Assembly (NCBI RefSeq): GCF_008641065.1
Contig: NZ_VTRS01000007.1
Location: 95,509 to 159,508, forward strand
Reading direction: 5' to 3'
Source of the DNA: Rhabdaerophilum calidifontis
GTDB lineage: Bacteria; Pseudomonadota; Alphaproteobacteria; Rhizobiales; Beijerinckiaceae
DNA length: 64,000 nucleotides
A program made the translations under genes and the position numbers. Below, in pieces: positions 53,774 to 62,842 of the stretch (position 1 is its first letter; each line of letters opens with the position of its first letter). The notes beneath the pieces were generated by a model. It was not told where the DNA came from. It saw only the letters and a program-made list of their open reading frames with translations, and did not search any database.

Positions 53774-55297
53774 ATGCGCGATCCTGTCCGCCACACCGTG
53801 TTCCAGTGGGGCCTGTTCCGCGGCGCGTTTCTGGCCATTCTCGGGGTTGCGGCCGGGATTTCCGCATCTTCGCCAGCCGCTGCGCAGGCCCGGGACCGGC
53901 TCACCCTATGCCAGACGCTCGAGCCGCCGATCCTCGACCCTACCGCCGGCGCCGCCGCGGCGATCCGCGAGGTGACCTACGACAACATCTTCGAGGGGCT
54001 CGTGGCCTTCGACCGCGACGGGCGGATCGTGCCGCGGCTCGCCGAACGCCACGAGGTCAGCGCCGACGGCCTGACCTGGCGCTTCTTCCTGCGCCGCGAC
54101 GCGCGCTTTCACGACGGCGCGCCCTTCACCGCCGCCGACGTGAAATTCTCCTTCGAGCGCGCGCTCGCGCCGGATTCGAAGAACACGCAGAAATGGATCT
54201 TCGAGCCGATCGCCGCCATCGCCACGCCGGCGCCGGACCGGGTGGAAATCACGCTCAAGCGCTATACCGCCGATTTCCTCGAAGGGCTTGCCTGGGGCGA
54301 CGCGGTGATCCTCTCCGAGGCATCCGCTGCCCGCGCCGCGACGGAGCCGGTCGGCACCGGCCCCTACCGGTTCGGCCGCTGGATGCGTGGCGACCGGCTG
54401 GTCCTGGAGCGCAACCCCGCCTGGTGGGGCGGCACACCGCCGATCCGCGAGGCGATCCTGCGGTTCATCTCCGATCCGCAGGCCCAGGTCGCGGCGCTGC
54501 TGGCCGGCGATTGCGACGCGCATACCAATATCGGCGCGCAGGAGGCGGTGGCGCAGCTCCGCGCCGACCCCCGCCTCGTGGTGGCGATCGGCCGCACCGA
54601 GGGCGAGACCATCGTGGCGATGAACAATGCCCGGCCGCCGCTCGACGATCTCCGCGTTCGCCGGGCGATCGCGATGGCGATCGACCGCAACCTCGTCAAC
54701 GAAGGCGCGATTTCCGGCTTCGGCACGCCGATCGGCTCGCATTTCTCGCCGAACCATCCGGCCTATCTCGATCTGACGAAGGAAACGCCGTTCGATCCGC
54801 GCGCCGCGAAGGCGTTGCTCGCCGAGGCGGGACATCCGAACGGCTTCACGCTCGCGCTGCGCCTGCCGCCGCCGGCCTATGCCCGGCGCGGCGGCGAGAT
54901 CGTGGCGGCGATGCTGAAGGAGATCGGCATCACCGCGCGGATCGAGCCGATGGAATGGCCGCAATGGCTGGAGCGCGTGTTCCGCAACAAGGATTACGAC
55001 CTCACCATCGTCGCGCATGTCGAACCGATGGATCTCAACATCTATGCCCGCGAGGATTATTATTTCGGCTATTCCTCGCCGGCGGTGAAGACGGCGCTGG
55101 CGGCCGCGAAATCGGCCCGGAGCGAGGCCGAGCGCAAGGCCGCCTTCGAGGCCGCCCAGCGCCAGATCGCGAAGGATCAGGTCAACGTCTTCCTGTTCAT
55201 GCTGCCGAAGATCACGGTTGCGCGGAAGGGGCTCGAGGGGCTCTGGCCGCATTCGCCGATCCCGGCGGCGCCGATCCGCGACCTGCGTTGGAATTGA
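53774..55297 (+). CDS. ABC transporter periplasmic peptide-binding protein
   Basis: SBP_bac_5-family protein, 507 residues, with a signal peptide ending SSPAAAQA. Typical blocks: TWRFFLRRDARFHDGAPFTAADVKFSFERA, GTGPYRFGRW, RRAIAMAIDRN. GGGAGAGAACG supports the ATG at 53774. Binding partner of the two permeases that follow. Confidence 0.93.
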   Translation: MRDPVRHTVFQWGLFRGAFLAILGVAAGISASSPAAAQARDRLTLCQTLEPPILDPTAGAAAAIREVTYDNIFEGLVAFDRDGRIVPRLAERHEVSADGLTWRFFLRRDARFHDGAPFTAADVKFSFERALAPDSKNTQKWIFEPIAAIATPAPDRVEITLKRYTADFLEGLAWGDAVILSEASAARAATEPVGTGPYRFGRWMRGDRLVLERNPAWWGGTPPIREAILRFISDPQAQVAALLAGDCDAHTNIGAQEAVAQLRADPRLVVAIGRTEGETIVAMNNARPPLDDLRVRRAIAMAIDRNLVNEGAISGFGTPIGSHFSPNHPAYLDLTKETPFDPRAAKALLAEAGHPNGFTLALRLPPPAYARRGGEIVAAMLKEIGITARIEPMEWPQWLERVFRNKDYDLTIVAHVEPMDLNIYAREDYYFGYSSPAVKTALAAAKSARSEAERKAAFEAAQRQIAKDQVNVFLFMLPKITVARKGLEGLWPHSPIPAAPIRDLRWN

Positions 55298-55312
55298 GAC
55301 CGGGCCGGCGCG

Positions 55313-56257
55313 ATGCTGCGCTTTCTTGCAGCCCGCATCGCGATGCTGGTCGCGGCGCTCGCCACCGCGGCCCTCGTCATCTTCCTGGTTCTGGAGATCC
55401 TGCCGGGCGATCCCGCCGCCGCAATGCTCGGCGTCAGTGCGACCCCGGAGACGATCGCCGCGCTCCGCGCCGAATTGGGGCTCGACCAGCCGGCCGCCCG
55501 GCGCTTCCTGCGCTGGCTCGCGGGGCTCGTCACCGGCGATCTCGGCCTCTCCTATGCCTATCGCGTGCCCGTGGGCGGGCTGATCGGCGAGCGGTTCGGC
55601 GTGACGCTGCCTCTGGCCGTGCTCGCGATGCTGCTTGCCGCCGGGATCGGCATTCCACTCGGCGTCGCGGCGGCGTCGCGCGCCAATACCCGGCTCGACG
55701 CCGTGCTGATGGGGGTTTCCCAGCTCGGCCTCGCCATTCCGAATTTCTGGTTCGGGCTCCTGTTCGTGCTGATCTTTTCGATCGGGCTCGGCTGGTTCCC
55801 CTCGGGCGGGTTTCCGGGCTGGTCGGCGGGGCCGGGGCCGGCGCTGCACGCGCTGATCCTGCCCGCACTCGCGCTGGCTCTGCCGATGGCGGCGGTGCTG
55901 GCGCGCATCACCCGCTCGGCGGTGATCGAGGCGCTCGGCGAGGATTACATCCTCACCGCCCGCGCCAAGGGGTTGAGCCGCGCCGAGGCCCTGGTGCGCC
56001 ACGCGTTGCGCAACGCGCTGATCCCGGTCGTGACGATCCTCGGCCTGCAATTCTCCTTCCTGCTGACCGGCACCGTGGTGGTCGAGGGCGTGTTCGCGCT
56101 GCCGGGGCTCGGGCGGCTGCTGATCCAGGCGATCGGCGGCCATGACCTGATGCTGATCCGCAGCCTCGTGCTGATGTTCGCCGGCGCGGCCATGGCCGTG
56201 AACGCGCTGGTGGACATCGCCTACGGCCTGCTCGACCCCCGCATGCGGCCGGCATGA
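55313..56257 (+). CDS. ABC transporter permease (DppB/OppB type)
   Basis: A 314-residue permease with six membrane segments. The coupling loop is EDYILTARAKGLSRAEALVRHALRNALIP-type with the usual EAA motif. Forms a heterodimer with the next gene's product; overlaps it by four bases. Confidence 0.93.
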   Translation: MLRFLAARIAMLVAALATAALVIFLVLEILPGDPAAAMLGVSATPETIAALRAELGLDQPAARRFLRWLAGLVTGDLGLSYAYRVPVGGLIGERFGVTLPLAVLAMLLAAGIGIPLGVAAASRANTRLDAVLMGVSQLGLAIPNFWFGLLFVLIFSIGLGWFPSGGFPGWSAGPGPALHALILPALALALPMAAVLARITRSAVIEALGEDYILTARAKGLSRAEALVRHALRNALIPVVTILGLQFSFLLTGTVVVEGVFALPGLGRLLIQAIGGHDLMLIRSLVLMFAGAAMAVNALVDIAYGLLDPRMRPA

Positions 56258-57084
56258 TGCGGGCGCTGCGGCATCCCTCCTTCCTCGTCGGCGCGGTGCT
56301 GAGCGCGCTGATCGTGGCTTTGGCGCTCGTCTCGCTGGTCTGGACGCCGGCCGATCCCGGCCGGATGAACATCCTGGCGCGGCTCCGGCCGCCCTCGGCC
56401 GAATTCTGGCTCGGCACCGACCAGTTCGGCCGCGACATTGCCTCGATGCTGATGGTCGGGGCCCGCAACGCGCTGACGGTCGGCCTGGTGGCGGTGGGGA
56501 TCGGGCTCGTCCTCGGGCTCGCCCTCGGCCTGCTCGCCGCACGGGCGGATGGCACGATCCTCGACGCGGCGATCATGCGCCTGCTCGATTTCGTCTTTGC
56601 CTTCCCGATCGTGCTGAGCGCCATCCTGATCGTGACCCTGCTCGGGCCGGGGCTCGTCGAGGCCGTGGTGGCGATCGGCCTGTTCAACGTTCCGGTTTTC
56701 GCCCGCCTCGCGCGCGGCGCGGCGCTCCAGGTGATGCGGCGGGATTACATCCGCGCGGCGCGGCTCGCCGGCGCCGGCCCTGCGCGCATCCTGCTGCGCC
56801 ATGTGGTGCCGAACATCGCCGGGCTGATGATCGTGCAGGCGAGCGTGCAATTCGCGGTTGCGATCCTCGCGGAGGCCTCGCTCTCCTATCTCGGGCTCGG
56901 CACCCAGCCGCCGGCCCCCTCCTGGGGGCGCATGCTCTCCGACGCGCAGACCTTCATGGCCCGCCAGCCGTTCCTGGCGATCTTTCCCGGCGCGGCGATC
57001 GCGCTCGCGGTGCTCGCCTTCAACCTGCTCGGCGACGGGCTGCGCGATCTGCTCGATCCGCGGCTGCGGGAGCGCGGCGCGTGA
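56254..57084 (+). CDS. ABC transporter permease (DppC/OppC type)
   Basis: A 276-residue permease. The N-terminal LGTDQFGRDIASMLMVGAR is diagnostic of DppC/OppC, and RDYIRAARLAGAGPARILLRH is the coupling loop. Overlaps the first ATPase gene by four bases. Confidence 0.93.
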   Translation: MMRALRHPSFLVGAVLSALIVALALVSLVWTPADPGRMNILARLRPPSAEFWLGTDQFGRDIASMLMVGARNALTVGLVAVGIGLVLGLALGLLAARADGTILDAAIMRLLDFVFAFPIVLSAILIVTLLGPGLVEAVVAIGLFNVPVFARLARGAALQVMRRDYIRAARLAGAGPARILLRHVVPNIAGLMIVQASVQFAVAILAEASLSYLGLGTQPPAPSWGRMLSDAQTFMARQPFLAIFPGAAIALAVLAFNLLGDGLRDLLDPRLRERGA

Positions 57085-58022
57085 TCATTGTCGAGAATCT
57101 GTCAATCCGCCTCGGCGAGCTGGAGATCGTCCGGGGGCTGAGCTTCACCCTGGCGCCGGGGGAGGTGCTCGGGCTTGTGGGGGAATCGGGCTCCGGCAAG
57201 TCGATGACGGCGCTCGCCGTGCTGGGCCTGCTGCCGCCCGGCATGCGCGCCAGCGGGTCGATCCGCTTCGAGGGGCAGGATCTGCTCCGCCTGTCCGAGC
57301 GCGAGCTGCGCGCCGTGCGCGGACGCCGGATCGGCATGGTCTTCCAGGAGCCGATGACGGCGCTCAACCCCGTGATGACGATCGGTGCCCAGATCGCCGA
57401 GGGGGTGATCCGCCACGGTCTGGCGGATGCAGCCGGCGCAAGCAAACGGGCCCTGCGGCTCATCGCCCGCGTCGGATTGCCGGACCCGGCGGCGCGGCTG
57501 CATGCCTATCCGCATGAATTGTCTGGCGGCCAGCGCCAGCGGGCGCTGATCGCGCTCGCCATCGCCTGCCGTCCGGCCCTGCTCGTGGCGGACGAGCCGA
57601 CCTCGGCGCTCGATGTCACGGTGCAGGCGGAACTGCTGGCGCTGCTCCGCGAGATCCGCGACGAAACCGGCATGGCGATGCTGTTCATCACCCACGATCT
57701 CGCGGTGGTCTCGCGCCTGGCCGACCGGACATTGGTGCTTTACGGCGGCCGGGCGATGGAGACGGGCGCAACCCGCGCGCTGCTCGCCGCGCCGCGACAT
57801 CCTTACACGCACGGGCTTCTCGCCGCGATCCCCCGCGGCAATGCCCATGCCAATCCGTTGCGGCCGATGCCGGGCCAGGTGCCCGAACTCGACCGGCTGC
57901 CGCCGGGCTGCCCGTTCTTCGGGCGCTGCCCCAAGGGCGACGCTCTCTGCCGCGACGTGCCCCCGCCGCCCGTGCCGGGGGCGAGCATCGCCTGGTGCCA
58001 CCGGCCGGAGGCGGCGCCATGA
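57081..58022 (+). CDS. ABC transporter ATPase (DppD/OppD type)
   Basis: A 313-residue ATPase starting at GTG. Walker [11 protein letters not shown]-loop [11 protein letters not shown], signature LSGGQRQR, Walker [13 protein letters not shown], and the C-terminal oligopeptide domain with the [14 protein letters not shown] cysteines. Overlaps the second ATPase by four bases. Confidence 0.94.
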   Translation: MIIVENLSIRLGELEIVRGLSFTLAPGEVLGLVGESGSGKSMTALAVLGLLPPGMRASGSIRFEGQDLLRLSERELRAVRGRRIGMVFQEPMTALNPVMTIGAQIAEGVIRHGLADAAGASKRALRLIARVGLPDPAARLHAYPHELSGGQRQRALIALAIACRPALLVADEPTSALDVTVQAELLALLREIRDETGMAMLFITHDLAVVSRLADRTLVLYGGRAMETGATRALLAAPRHPYTHGLLAAIPRGNAHANPLRPMPGQVPELDRLPPGCPFFGRCPKGDALCRDVPPPPVPGASIAWCHRPEAAP

Positions 58023-58813
58023 CCGCGATCATCGCGGCGCGCAACCTCGTCCGGGCCTATCGGCTGCCGGGCGAGGGATTGCTCGGCCGAAGGCGACGGC
58101 TCGTCGCGGTCGACGACGTGTCGCTCGAACTCGACGAGGGCAAGACGCTCGGCATCGTCGGCGAATCCGGTTCGGGGAAATCGACTCTGGCGCGGCTGCT
58201 TGTCGGGCTCGAACGACCTGATCGCGGCACGATCGCCTTCGACGGCGCCACGATCTCGAACCTGCCGGAGCGTGCGCTGCGGCCCTATCGGCGCGCGATG
58301 CAGATGGTGTTTCAGGATCCGTTCGGTTCGCTCGATCCGCGCATGCGCGTCATCGACAGCGTCGCTGAGCCGCTGGATATCGCCCTGCCGGGGCTCGATC
58401 GCGATGCGCGCGAGGCGCGCGTCGCCGCCACCCTCGCCGAGGTCGGGCTCGGCACTTCAGCGCTCCGGCGCTATCCGCACCAGTTCTCCGGGGGGCAGCG
58501 GCAGCGGATTGCGATTGCGCGCGCCCTGATCACCGGGCCGCGGCTGCTGGTCGCGGACGAGCCGGTCTCGGCGCTCGACGTCTCGATCCAGGCGCAGATC
58601 CTCAACCTGCTCGTCGATCTCAAGCTCGCGCGCGGGCTCTCGATCATCTTCATCAGCCACAATCTCGGCGTGATCCGCTATCTCTCGGATCATGTCGCGG
58701 TGATGCTGCGCGGCCGGATCGTCGAGACCGGCCCGACCGAGCGCGTGTTCGGTGCGCCGGAGCATCCCTATACGCGGGCGCTGATCGCGGCGATGCCCGT
58801 GCTGGAGCGCTGA
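58019..58813 (+). CDS. ABC transporter ATPase (DppF/OppF type)
   Basis: A 264-residue ATPase. Walker [23 protein letters not shown], signature FSGGQRQR, Walker B LLVADEPVSALD. Shorter C-terminus than DppF of enterobacteria. Last gene of the importer operon; the SDR gene converges from the other side five bases later. Confidence 0.93.
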   Translation: MTAIIAARNLVRAYRLPGEGLLGRRRRLVAVDDVSLELDEGKTLGIVGESGSGKSTLARLLVGLERPDRGTIAFDGATISNLPERALRPYRRAMQMVFQDPFGSLDPRMRVIDSVAEPLDIALPGLDRDAREARVAATLAEVGLGTSALRRYPHQFSGGQRQRIAIARALITGPRLLVADEPVSALDVSIQAQILNLLVDLKLARGLSIIFISHNLGVIRYLSDHVAVMLRGRIVETGPTERVFGAPEHPYTRALIAAMPVLER

Positions 58814-58818
58814 GCCGC

Positions 58819-59565
58819 TCAGATGCAGCGGCCGCCATCCACCTCCAGAACCGCGCCGGTGATCATGCTCGCCTCGTCCGAGGCGAGGAACAGCGCCGCA
58901 TGGGCGATGTCGCGCGGCGTCGAGAACCGCCCCAGCGGGATCGTCGCGAGGAATTTCGACCGGATTTCCGGGGAATCCTCGCCCATGAAGGTCGTCAGCA
59001 GCGGCGTTTCCCCCGCCACCGGCGCGATGACATTGACGCGGATGCGCCACGGCGCGAGCTCTACCGCCATGGATTTCGACATCAGATGCACCGCGCCCTT
59101 GGTGCCGTTGTACCAGGTGAGGCCGGGGCGCGGGCGGATGCCGGCGGTCGACCCGATATTGACGATCGCGCCGCCCTGCTGCGCCTGCATCGCCGGCACG
59201 GCGGCAATCGCGAAATTGTAGAGCGATTTCACGTTGACCGCGACGACGCGGTCGAATTCCTCTTCCGTGACCTCGAGCAGCGGCTTGTTGCGGTGCGAGG
59301 TGCCGGCATTGTTGACGACGATGTCGAGCCGCCCGAACGCGGCGAGCGCGCGCGCCGCCACGGCCCGCGCATCCGCGAGCCGCGAGACGTCGCAGGCCAT
59401 GCCGACCGAGCCGTTCATCAGGCTCTCGGCCATCTTCTCCGCGCCCTCGCCGTTGAGATCGCAGCAGATGACCTTCGCGCCCTCGCGGGCGAAGACCTGC
59501 GCGATGCCCGCGCCAAAACCCTGCGCCGCCCCGGTGACGATCGCGACCTTGTCCTTCAGCCTCAT
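58819..59565 (-). CDS. Short-chain dehydrogenase/reductase
   Basis: A classical SDR of 248 residues. NAD(P) motif TGAAQGFGAGIA, NNAG, the catalytic Ser in NIGSTAG and YNGTK (YxxxK). Asp38 after the second strand (CCDLN) suggests NAD preference. Lies 18 bases behind the aldehyde dehydrogenase gene, so both probably act in one alcohol/aldehyde oxidation route. Confidence 0.92.
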   Translation of the reverse strand: MRLKDKVAIVTGAAQGFGAGIAQVFAREGAKVICCDLNGEGAEKMAESLMNGSVGMACDVSRLADARAVAARALAAFGRLDIVVNNAGTSHRNKPLLEVTEEEFDRVVAVNVKSLYNFAIAAVPAMQAQQGGAIVNIGSTAGIRPRPGLTWYNGTKGAVHLMSKSMAVELAPWRIRVNVIAPVAGETPLLTTFMGEDSPEIRSKFLATIPLGRFSTPRDIAHAALFLASDEASMITGAVLEVDGGRCI

Positions 59566-59583
59566 GGGAAATTCCGTTCCGGA

Positions 59584-61053
59584 TTATCCGTGTTTGATGA
59601 CGATCGTCTTGAGCGCGGTGAATTCGTGCAGCGCCTCGAACCCCTTCTCGCGGCCATGGCCGGAGCGCTTGACGCCGCCGAAGGGCAATTCGATGCCGCC
59701 GCCGGCGCCGAACCCGTTGATGAAGACCTGCCCGCAGCGCAGGCGCCGCGCCAGCCGCATCTGCCGCGCGCCGTCGCGCGTCCAGAGCGCGGCCACGAGC
59801 CCGTAATCGGTGGCATTGGCGAGGCGGAGCGCTTCCTCCTCGTCCGCGAAGGGGATCGCGGCGAGAACCGGCCCGAAAATCTCCTCGCGGGCGAGGCGAA
59901 GATCGGGCGGCACGTCGCCGATCAGCGCCGGCGCGACATAGAAGCCTCCCGCCGGCGCTGCGGGATCGATCGTCCCGCGGGCGAGGACGGGCAGGCGCGC
60001 TGCCCGCGCCTCGTCGAGGAAGCCTTCGACCCGCGTCTTCTGCCGCGCCGAGATCAGCGGCCCGCAATCGAGATCCGCCTGATGCGCGCCGACCCGCAAT
60101 GTCGCGAAGGCCGCCGCGAGCCGCTCCAGGAAGGCGGGGTAGATCGACCGTTCGACCAGAAGCCGCGAGCAGGCCGAGCAGGTCTGGCCGGCATTCTGCA
60201 CGATGGCATTGACCGCGAAGGGCAGGACCTGGTCGAGATCGGCATCGGCGAACACGATCTGCGGCGATTTCCCGCCGAGTTCGAGCGTGACGCCGACATG
60301 GTTCGCCGCCGCCGCCTGCTGCACCAGCGTGCCGACCTCGGGCGAACCGGTGAAGGAGACGAAATCGATCCCCGGATGCGCCACGAGCGCCGCCCCGGCC
60401 GCCTCGCCGGTGCCGGTCACGAGGTTGAGCGCGCCGGGCGGCAGGCCGATCTCCAGCGCCAGTTCCGCGAGCCGGACAAGCGACAGGCAGGCATCCTCGG
60501 CCGGCTTCACCACCGCGGCATTGCCGGCGGCAAGGCTCGCCCCCACCGAGCGGCCGAAGATCTGAAGCGGGTAATTCCACGGCACGATATGCGCGGTGAC
60601 GCCGAGCGGTTCGCGCAGGGCCATCACGGTCATGCCGGCGAGATAGGGGATCGTGTCGCCGTGCAGCTTGTCGGCCGCGCCGCCGTAATATTCGAAATAG
60701 CGCGCCGTGGCCGCGACATCGGCGCGGGCCTGCCGCATCGGCTTGCCGCAATCGCGCGCCTCGATCGCCGCCAATTCCTCGGCATGGTCGAGAATGGCGC
60801 CGGCGAGGCGCATCAGCAGCCGGCCGCGCTCGAAGGCCGGCATGCGCCCCCACGGGCCGTCATCGAAGGCGGCACGCGCCGCCCTGACCGCGAGATCGAT
60901 ATCCTCGGCGCCGGAGGCGGCGATCGCGGCGAAGGTCGCGCCGGTCGATGGCTCGACCATCGGCAGGGTGCTGCCGGAAAGGGCGGAGCGCCATTCGGCT
61001 CCGATCAGATTGCGATGCGTCTCGATCCGCGTCCCGCGATCGACCGCGTTCAT
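59584..61053 (-). CDS. NAD(P)-dependent aldehyde dehydrogenase
   Basis: A 489-residue aldehyde dehydrogenase. Nucleophile Cys in AGQTCSACSR, general base Glu in LELGGKSPQ, and EEIFGPV toward the C-terminus. Start ATG 61053 is preferred to 61059 because GGAGGA is well spaced for the former. Substrate not determined. Confidence 0.93.
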   Translation of the reverse strand: MNAVDRGTRIETHRNLIGAEWRSALSGSTLPMVEPSTGATFAAIAASGAEDIDLAVRAARAAFDDGPWGRMPAFERGRLLMRLAGAILDHAEELAAIEARDCGKPMRQARADVAATARYFEYYGGAADKLHGDTIPYLAGMTVMALREPLGVTAHIVPWNYPLQIFGRSVGASLAAGNAAVVKPAEDACLSLVRLAELALEIGLPPGALNLVTGTGEAAGAALVAHPGIDFVSFTGSPEVGTLVQQAAAANHVGVTLELGGKSPQIVFADADLDQVLPFAVNAIVQNAGQTCSACSRLLVERSIYPAFLERLAAAFATLRVGAHQADLDCGPLISARQKTRVEGFLDEARAARLPVLARGTIDPAAPAGGFYVAPALIGDVPPDLRLAREEIFGPVLAAIPFADEEEALRLANATDYGLVAALWTRDGARQMRLARRLRCGQVFINGFGAGGGIELPFGGVKRSGHGREKGFEALHEFTALKTIVIKHG

Positions 61054-61127
61054 GGGCATCCTCCGAGTCGGTTTCCGGCAGGATGCGCCCGGAGCGTCGC
61101 CGGAGGCAAGCGCGGATCTGCCCCGCG

Positions 61128-61832
61128 TCAGAGCGGGCCGGCCGGTGCGTCGAGCGCCGCCAGCGCGTGCGGGCGGCAGACGATGACATGCCGGCGCTCG
61201 CTCATCACGATGCCGTCCTTCTCCCAGGCGCTCAAGGTGCGGCTGACGGTGTGGAGGGTGGTTCCGGCAAGCTCGGCGACGTCGCGGCGGGAGAGAGGGA
61301 AGGCGATCTCGATTCCCATGGCGGTGCGCCGTCCCGCCTGATGCGCGAGGCGGAGCAGGGTATGGGCGATCCTGCGCTCGACGCTCTCGGTGGAGAGCTC
61401 CTGGAGGCGCGTCTGCGTCTCCTGATAGCGCGCCCCGAGCGCGGCGACGGCGTTCATCGCGACCTCGGGATGCCGGCCCGTGAACTGGCGGATGCTCTCC
61501 TGGCTCCAGCCGAACAGGTGGCTGTCCTCGACCGCGATCACCGTGCCGGGATGCGCGCCCGCGCCCGAGAGCACGGCATAGCCGACCATCTCCCCGGCGC
61601 CGAGATAGCGGACGGTTATCCGCCCGCCATCGACCGTGTTCTGCGTCACCCGCAGGCGGCCGACGATCAGCACGTAGAAGGTCGCCGCCGGGTCGCCCTG
61701 GTGGTAGAGCACCTCGTCCTTGGCAAGCCGCCTGCGGAAGGCTGCGCGCCGGATCTCATCGAGCGCCTCGGCGGTGAGGCCGCGGAAGATCTCCGTGCCC
61801 GCGAGGATGTTCAGGTCCGTCTGCCGGTTCAT
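61128..61832 (-). CDS. Crp/Fnr-family regulator, probably of nitrogen oxide genes
   Basis: A 234-residue regulator. The cyclic-nucleotide-type beta-roll spans about 10-125; there are no N-terminal cysteines for an Fe-S cluster, so it is not an oxygen-sensing FNR. The HTH is SRRDVAELAGTTLHTVSRTLSAWE, with the VSR of the FNR/DNR group. Members of this type respond to nitric oxide and bind TTG-N8-CAA boxes. Such a box lies upstream of nirK in this window. ATG 61832 is preferred; a GTG start at 61883 would add 17 residues. No strong ribosome binding site is seen for either. Confidence 0.85.
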   Translation of the reverse strand: MNRQTDLNILAGTEIFRGLTAEALDEIRRAAFRRRLAKDEVLYHQGDPAATFYVLIVGRLRVTQNTVDGGRITVRYLGAGEMVGYAVLSGAGAHPGTVIAVEDSHLFGWSQESIRQFTGRHPEVAMNAVAALGARYQETQTRLQELSTESVERRIAHTLLRLAHQAGRRTAMGIEIAFPLSRRDVAELAGTTLHTVSRTLSAWEKDGIVMSERRHVIVCRPHALAALDAPAGPL

Positions 61833-62057
61833 CACCGCTTGCACCCGTTGCCGCCGCGCGTTCTCCCGGCTAGGCCGATTCACCGTCTTTGCGCGAGGGA
61901 TTCGCGAGCATGCGCTTCAGGAGGAAGGCAGCCGGAATCATCCGGGTCAAGGGGCTGTTGTCGCGCCCGTCCGGCTCGGCGCCGGGACGCAGCTTCCCTT
62001 CCTGAAATCGTTTTGCGATCGTGCGGGCGGCTGGCGGAATAGGGGCTTCTTCGGACC

Positions 62058-62717
62058 ATGCTGAACATCGACAAGAACGATCTCCGGCGCCATCACCCAC
62101 CCGGCAATCTATCGGACCGGATCGCTCTCGGCCTCGTCACCCTGCTGCGTCGCGCCGCGGATGCGTGCTTCGGACGCCGCTACCGCCACCGGACGATCGT
62201 CCTGGAAACCATCGCCGCCGTTCCCGGCATGGTCGCGGCAACGTTGCTGCATCTGCGCTGCCTGCGCCGCATGACCGATGATCGCGGCTGGATCCGGACG
62301 CTGATGAACGAGGCGGAAGCTCAGCGCGCGCATCTCATGGTGTTCGTTGCGCTCGACCGGCCGAGCCTGTTCGAGCGGCTGCTGGTGCTCCTGGCCCAGG
62401 GTCTGTTCTACAACGCCCATTTCCTGATCTATCTCGTCTCGCGGCGCATGGCGCACCGGATTGTCGGCTATTTCGCGGAGGACGCGGTGCGCGGCTATAC
62501 GCAATTCCTGGCGGAGATCCAGGCCGGCCGGCAGGAGAATCCGCCGGCACCGGAGCCGGCTCTCGCCTATTGGGATCTGCCGCCCGAGGCGCGGCTCGGC
62601 GATATCATCCTGGCGATGCAGGAGGACGAGGCCATCCAGCGCGACATCAATCACGGCTTCGCCGATGCGCTTGCGGCCGGACACGATCTGCCGCCGCCGC
62701 CCCGCTTCATGTGCTGA
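62058..62717 (+). CDS. Alternative-oxidase-like protein lacking several iron ligands
   Basis: A 219-residue protein with the fold pattern of alternative oxidase (AOX), the diiron quinol oxidase: VLETIAAVPGMV, GWIRTLMNEAEAQRAHL, the AEDAVRGYTQF segment and QEDEAIQRDINHGFAD. Aligned to trypanosome AOX, ligand E123 is kept (E50), E162 is Gln (Q89), E213 is Ala (A140), E266 is kept (E191), H165 is kept (H92) and H269 is Gln (Q194). The Tyr next to the active site is kept (Y147). The two hydrophobic helices are intact. Half of the iron-ligand set is therefore missing, so normal quinol oxidase activity is doubtful. The frame is open and start-to-stop complete, which argues against a decayed gene. 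It lies between a Crp/Fnr regulator and nirK. Confidence 0.85.
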   Translation: MLNIDKNDLRRHHPPGNLSDRIALGLVTLLRRAADACFGRRYRHRTIVLETIAAVPGMVAATLLHLRCLRRMTDDRGWIRTLMNEAEAQRAHLMVFVALDRPSLFERLLVLLAQGLFYNAHFLIYLVSRRMAHRIVGYFAEDAVRGYTQFLAEIQAGRQENPPAPEPALAYWDLPPEARLGDIILAMQEDEAIQRDINHGFADALAAGHDLPPPPRFMC

Positions 62718-62756
62718 GGCATATCGGGCGGGACAAACCGGCAATCATCGCCGAGA

Positions 62757-62770
62757 TTGCGCTGCGACAA
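62757..62770. promoter_or_regulatory. FNR/DNR-type box upstream of nirK
   Basis: TTGCGCTGCGACAA matches TTG-N8-CAA, the site of FNR/NnrR/DNR regulators. Its centre lies about 41 bases before the predicted transcription start, the usual class II activator position. The Crp/Fnr gene at 61128 is the likely source of its ligand. Confidence 0.75.
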
Positions 62771-62791
62771 TAATCGCAGGCTCGGGAAGTC

Positions 62792-62797
62792 TAGATT
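62792..62797 (+). promoter_or_regulatory. Predicted -10 element of nirK
   Basis: TAGATT, about 21 bases after the FNR/DNR box and 45 before the nirK ATG. No good -35 is present, as expected for an activator-dependent promoter. Confidence 0.5.
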
Positions 62798-62842
62798 GGC
62801 TCCGTCCGATCGATCCTCGATCGCAGAAAACGGAGACAAGCC

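Noticed and set aside
53806..56145. Long frame overlapping the ABC transporter genes on the plus strand
   Set aside because: Arg/Ala/Gly-rich out-of-frame reading of genes with strong family matches.
61948..61960. CAA-N7-TTG upstream of the AOX-like gene as an FNR site
   Set aside because: Orientation and spacing are wrong: the site should read TTG-N8-CAA.
61870..62100. 76-codon minus-strand frame between the Crp/Fnr and AOX-like genes
   Set aside because: Its C-terminal half looks protein-like, but the only ATG lies inside the AOX-like gene and no ribosome site is seen.
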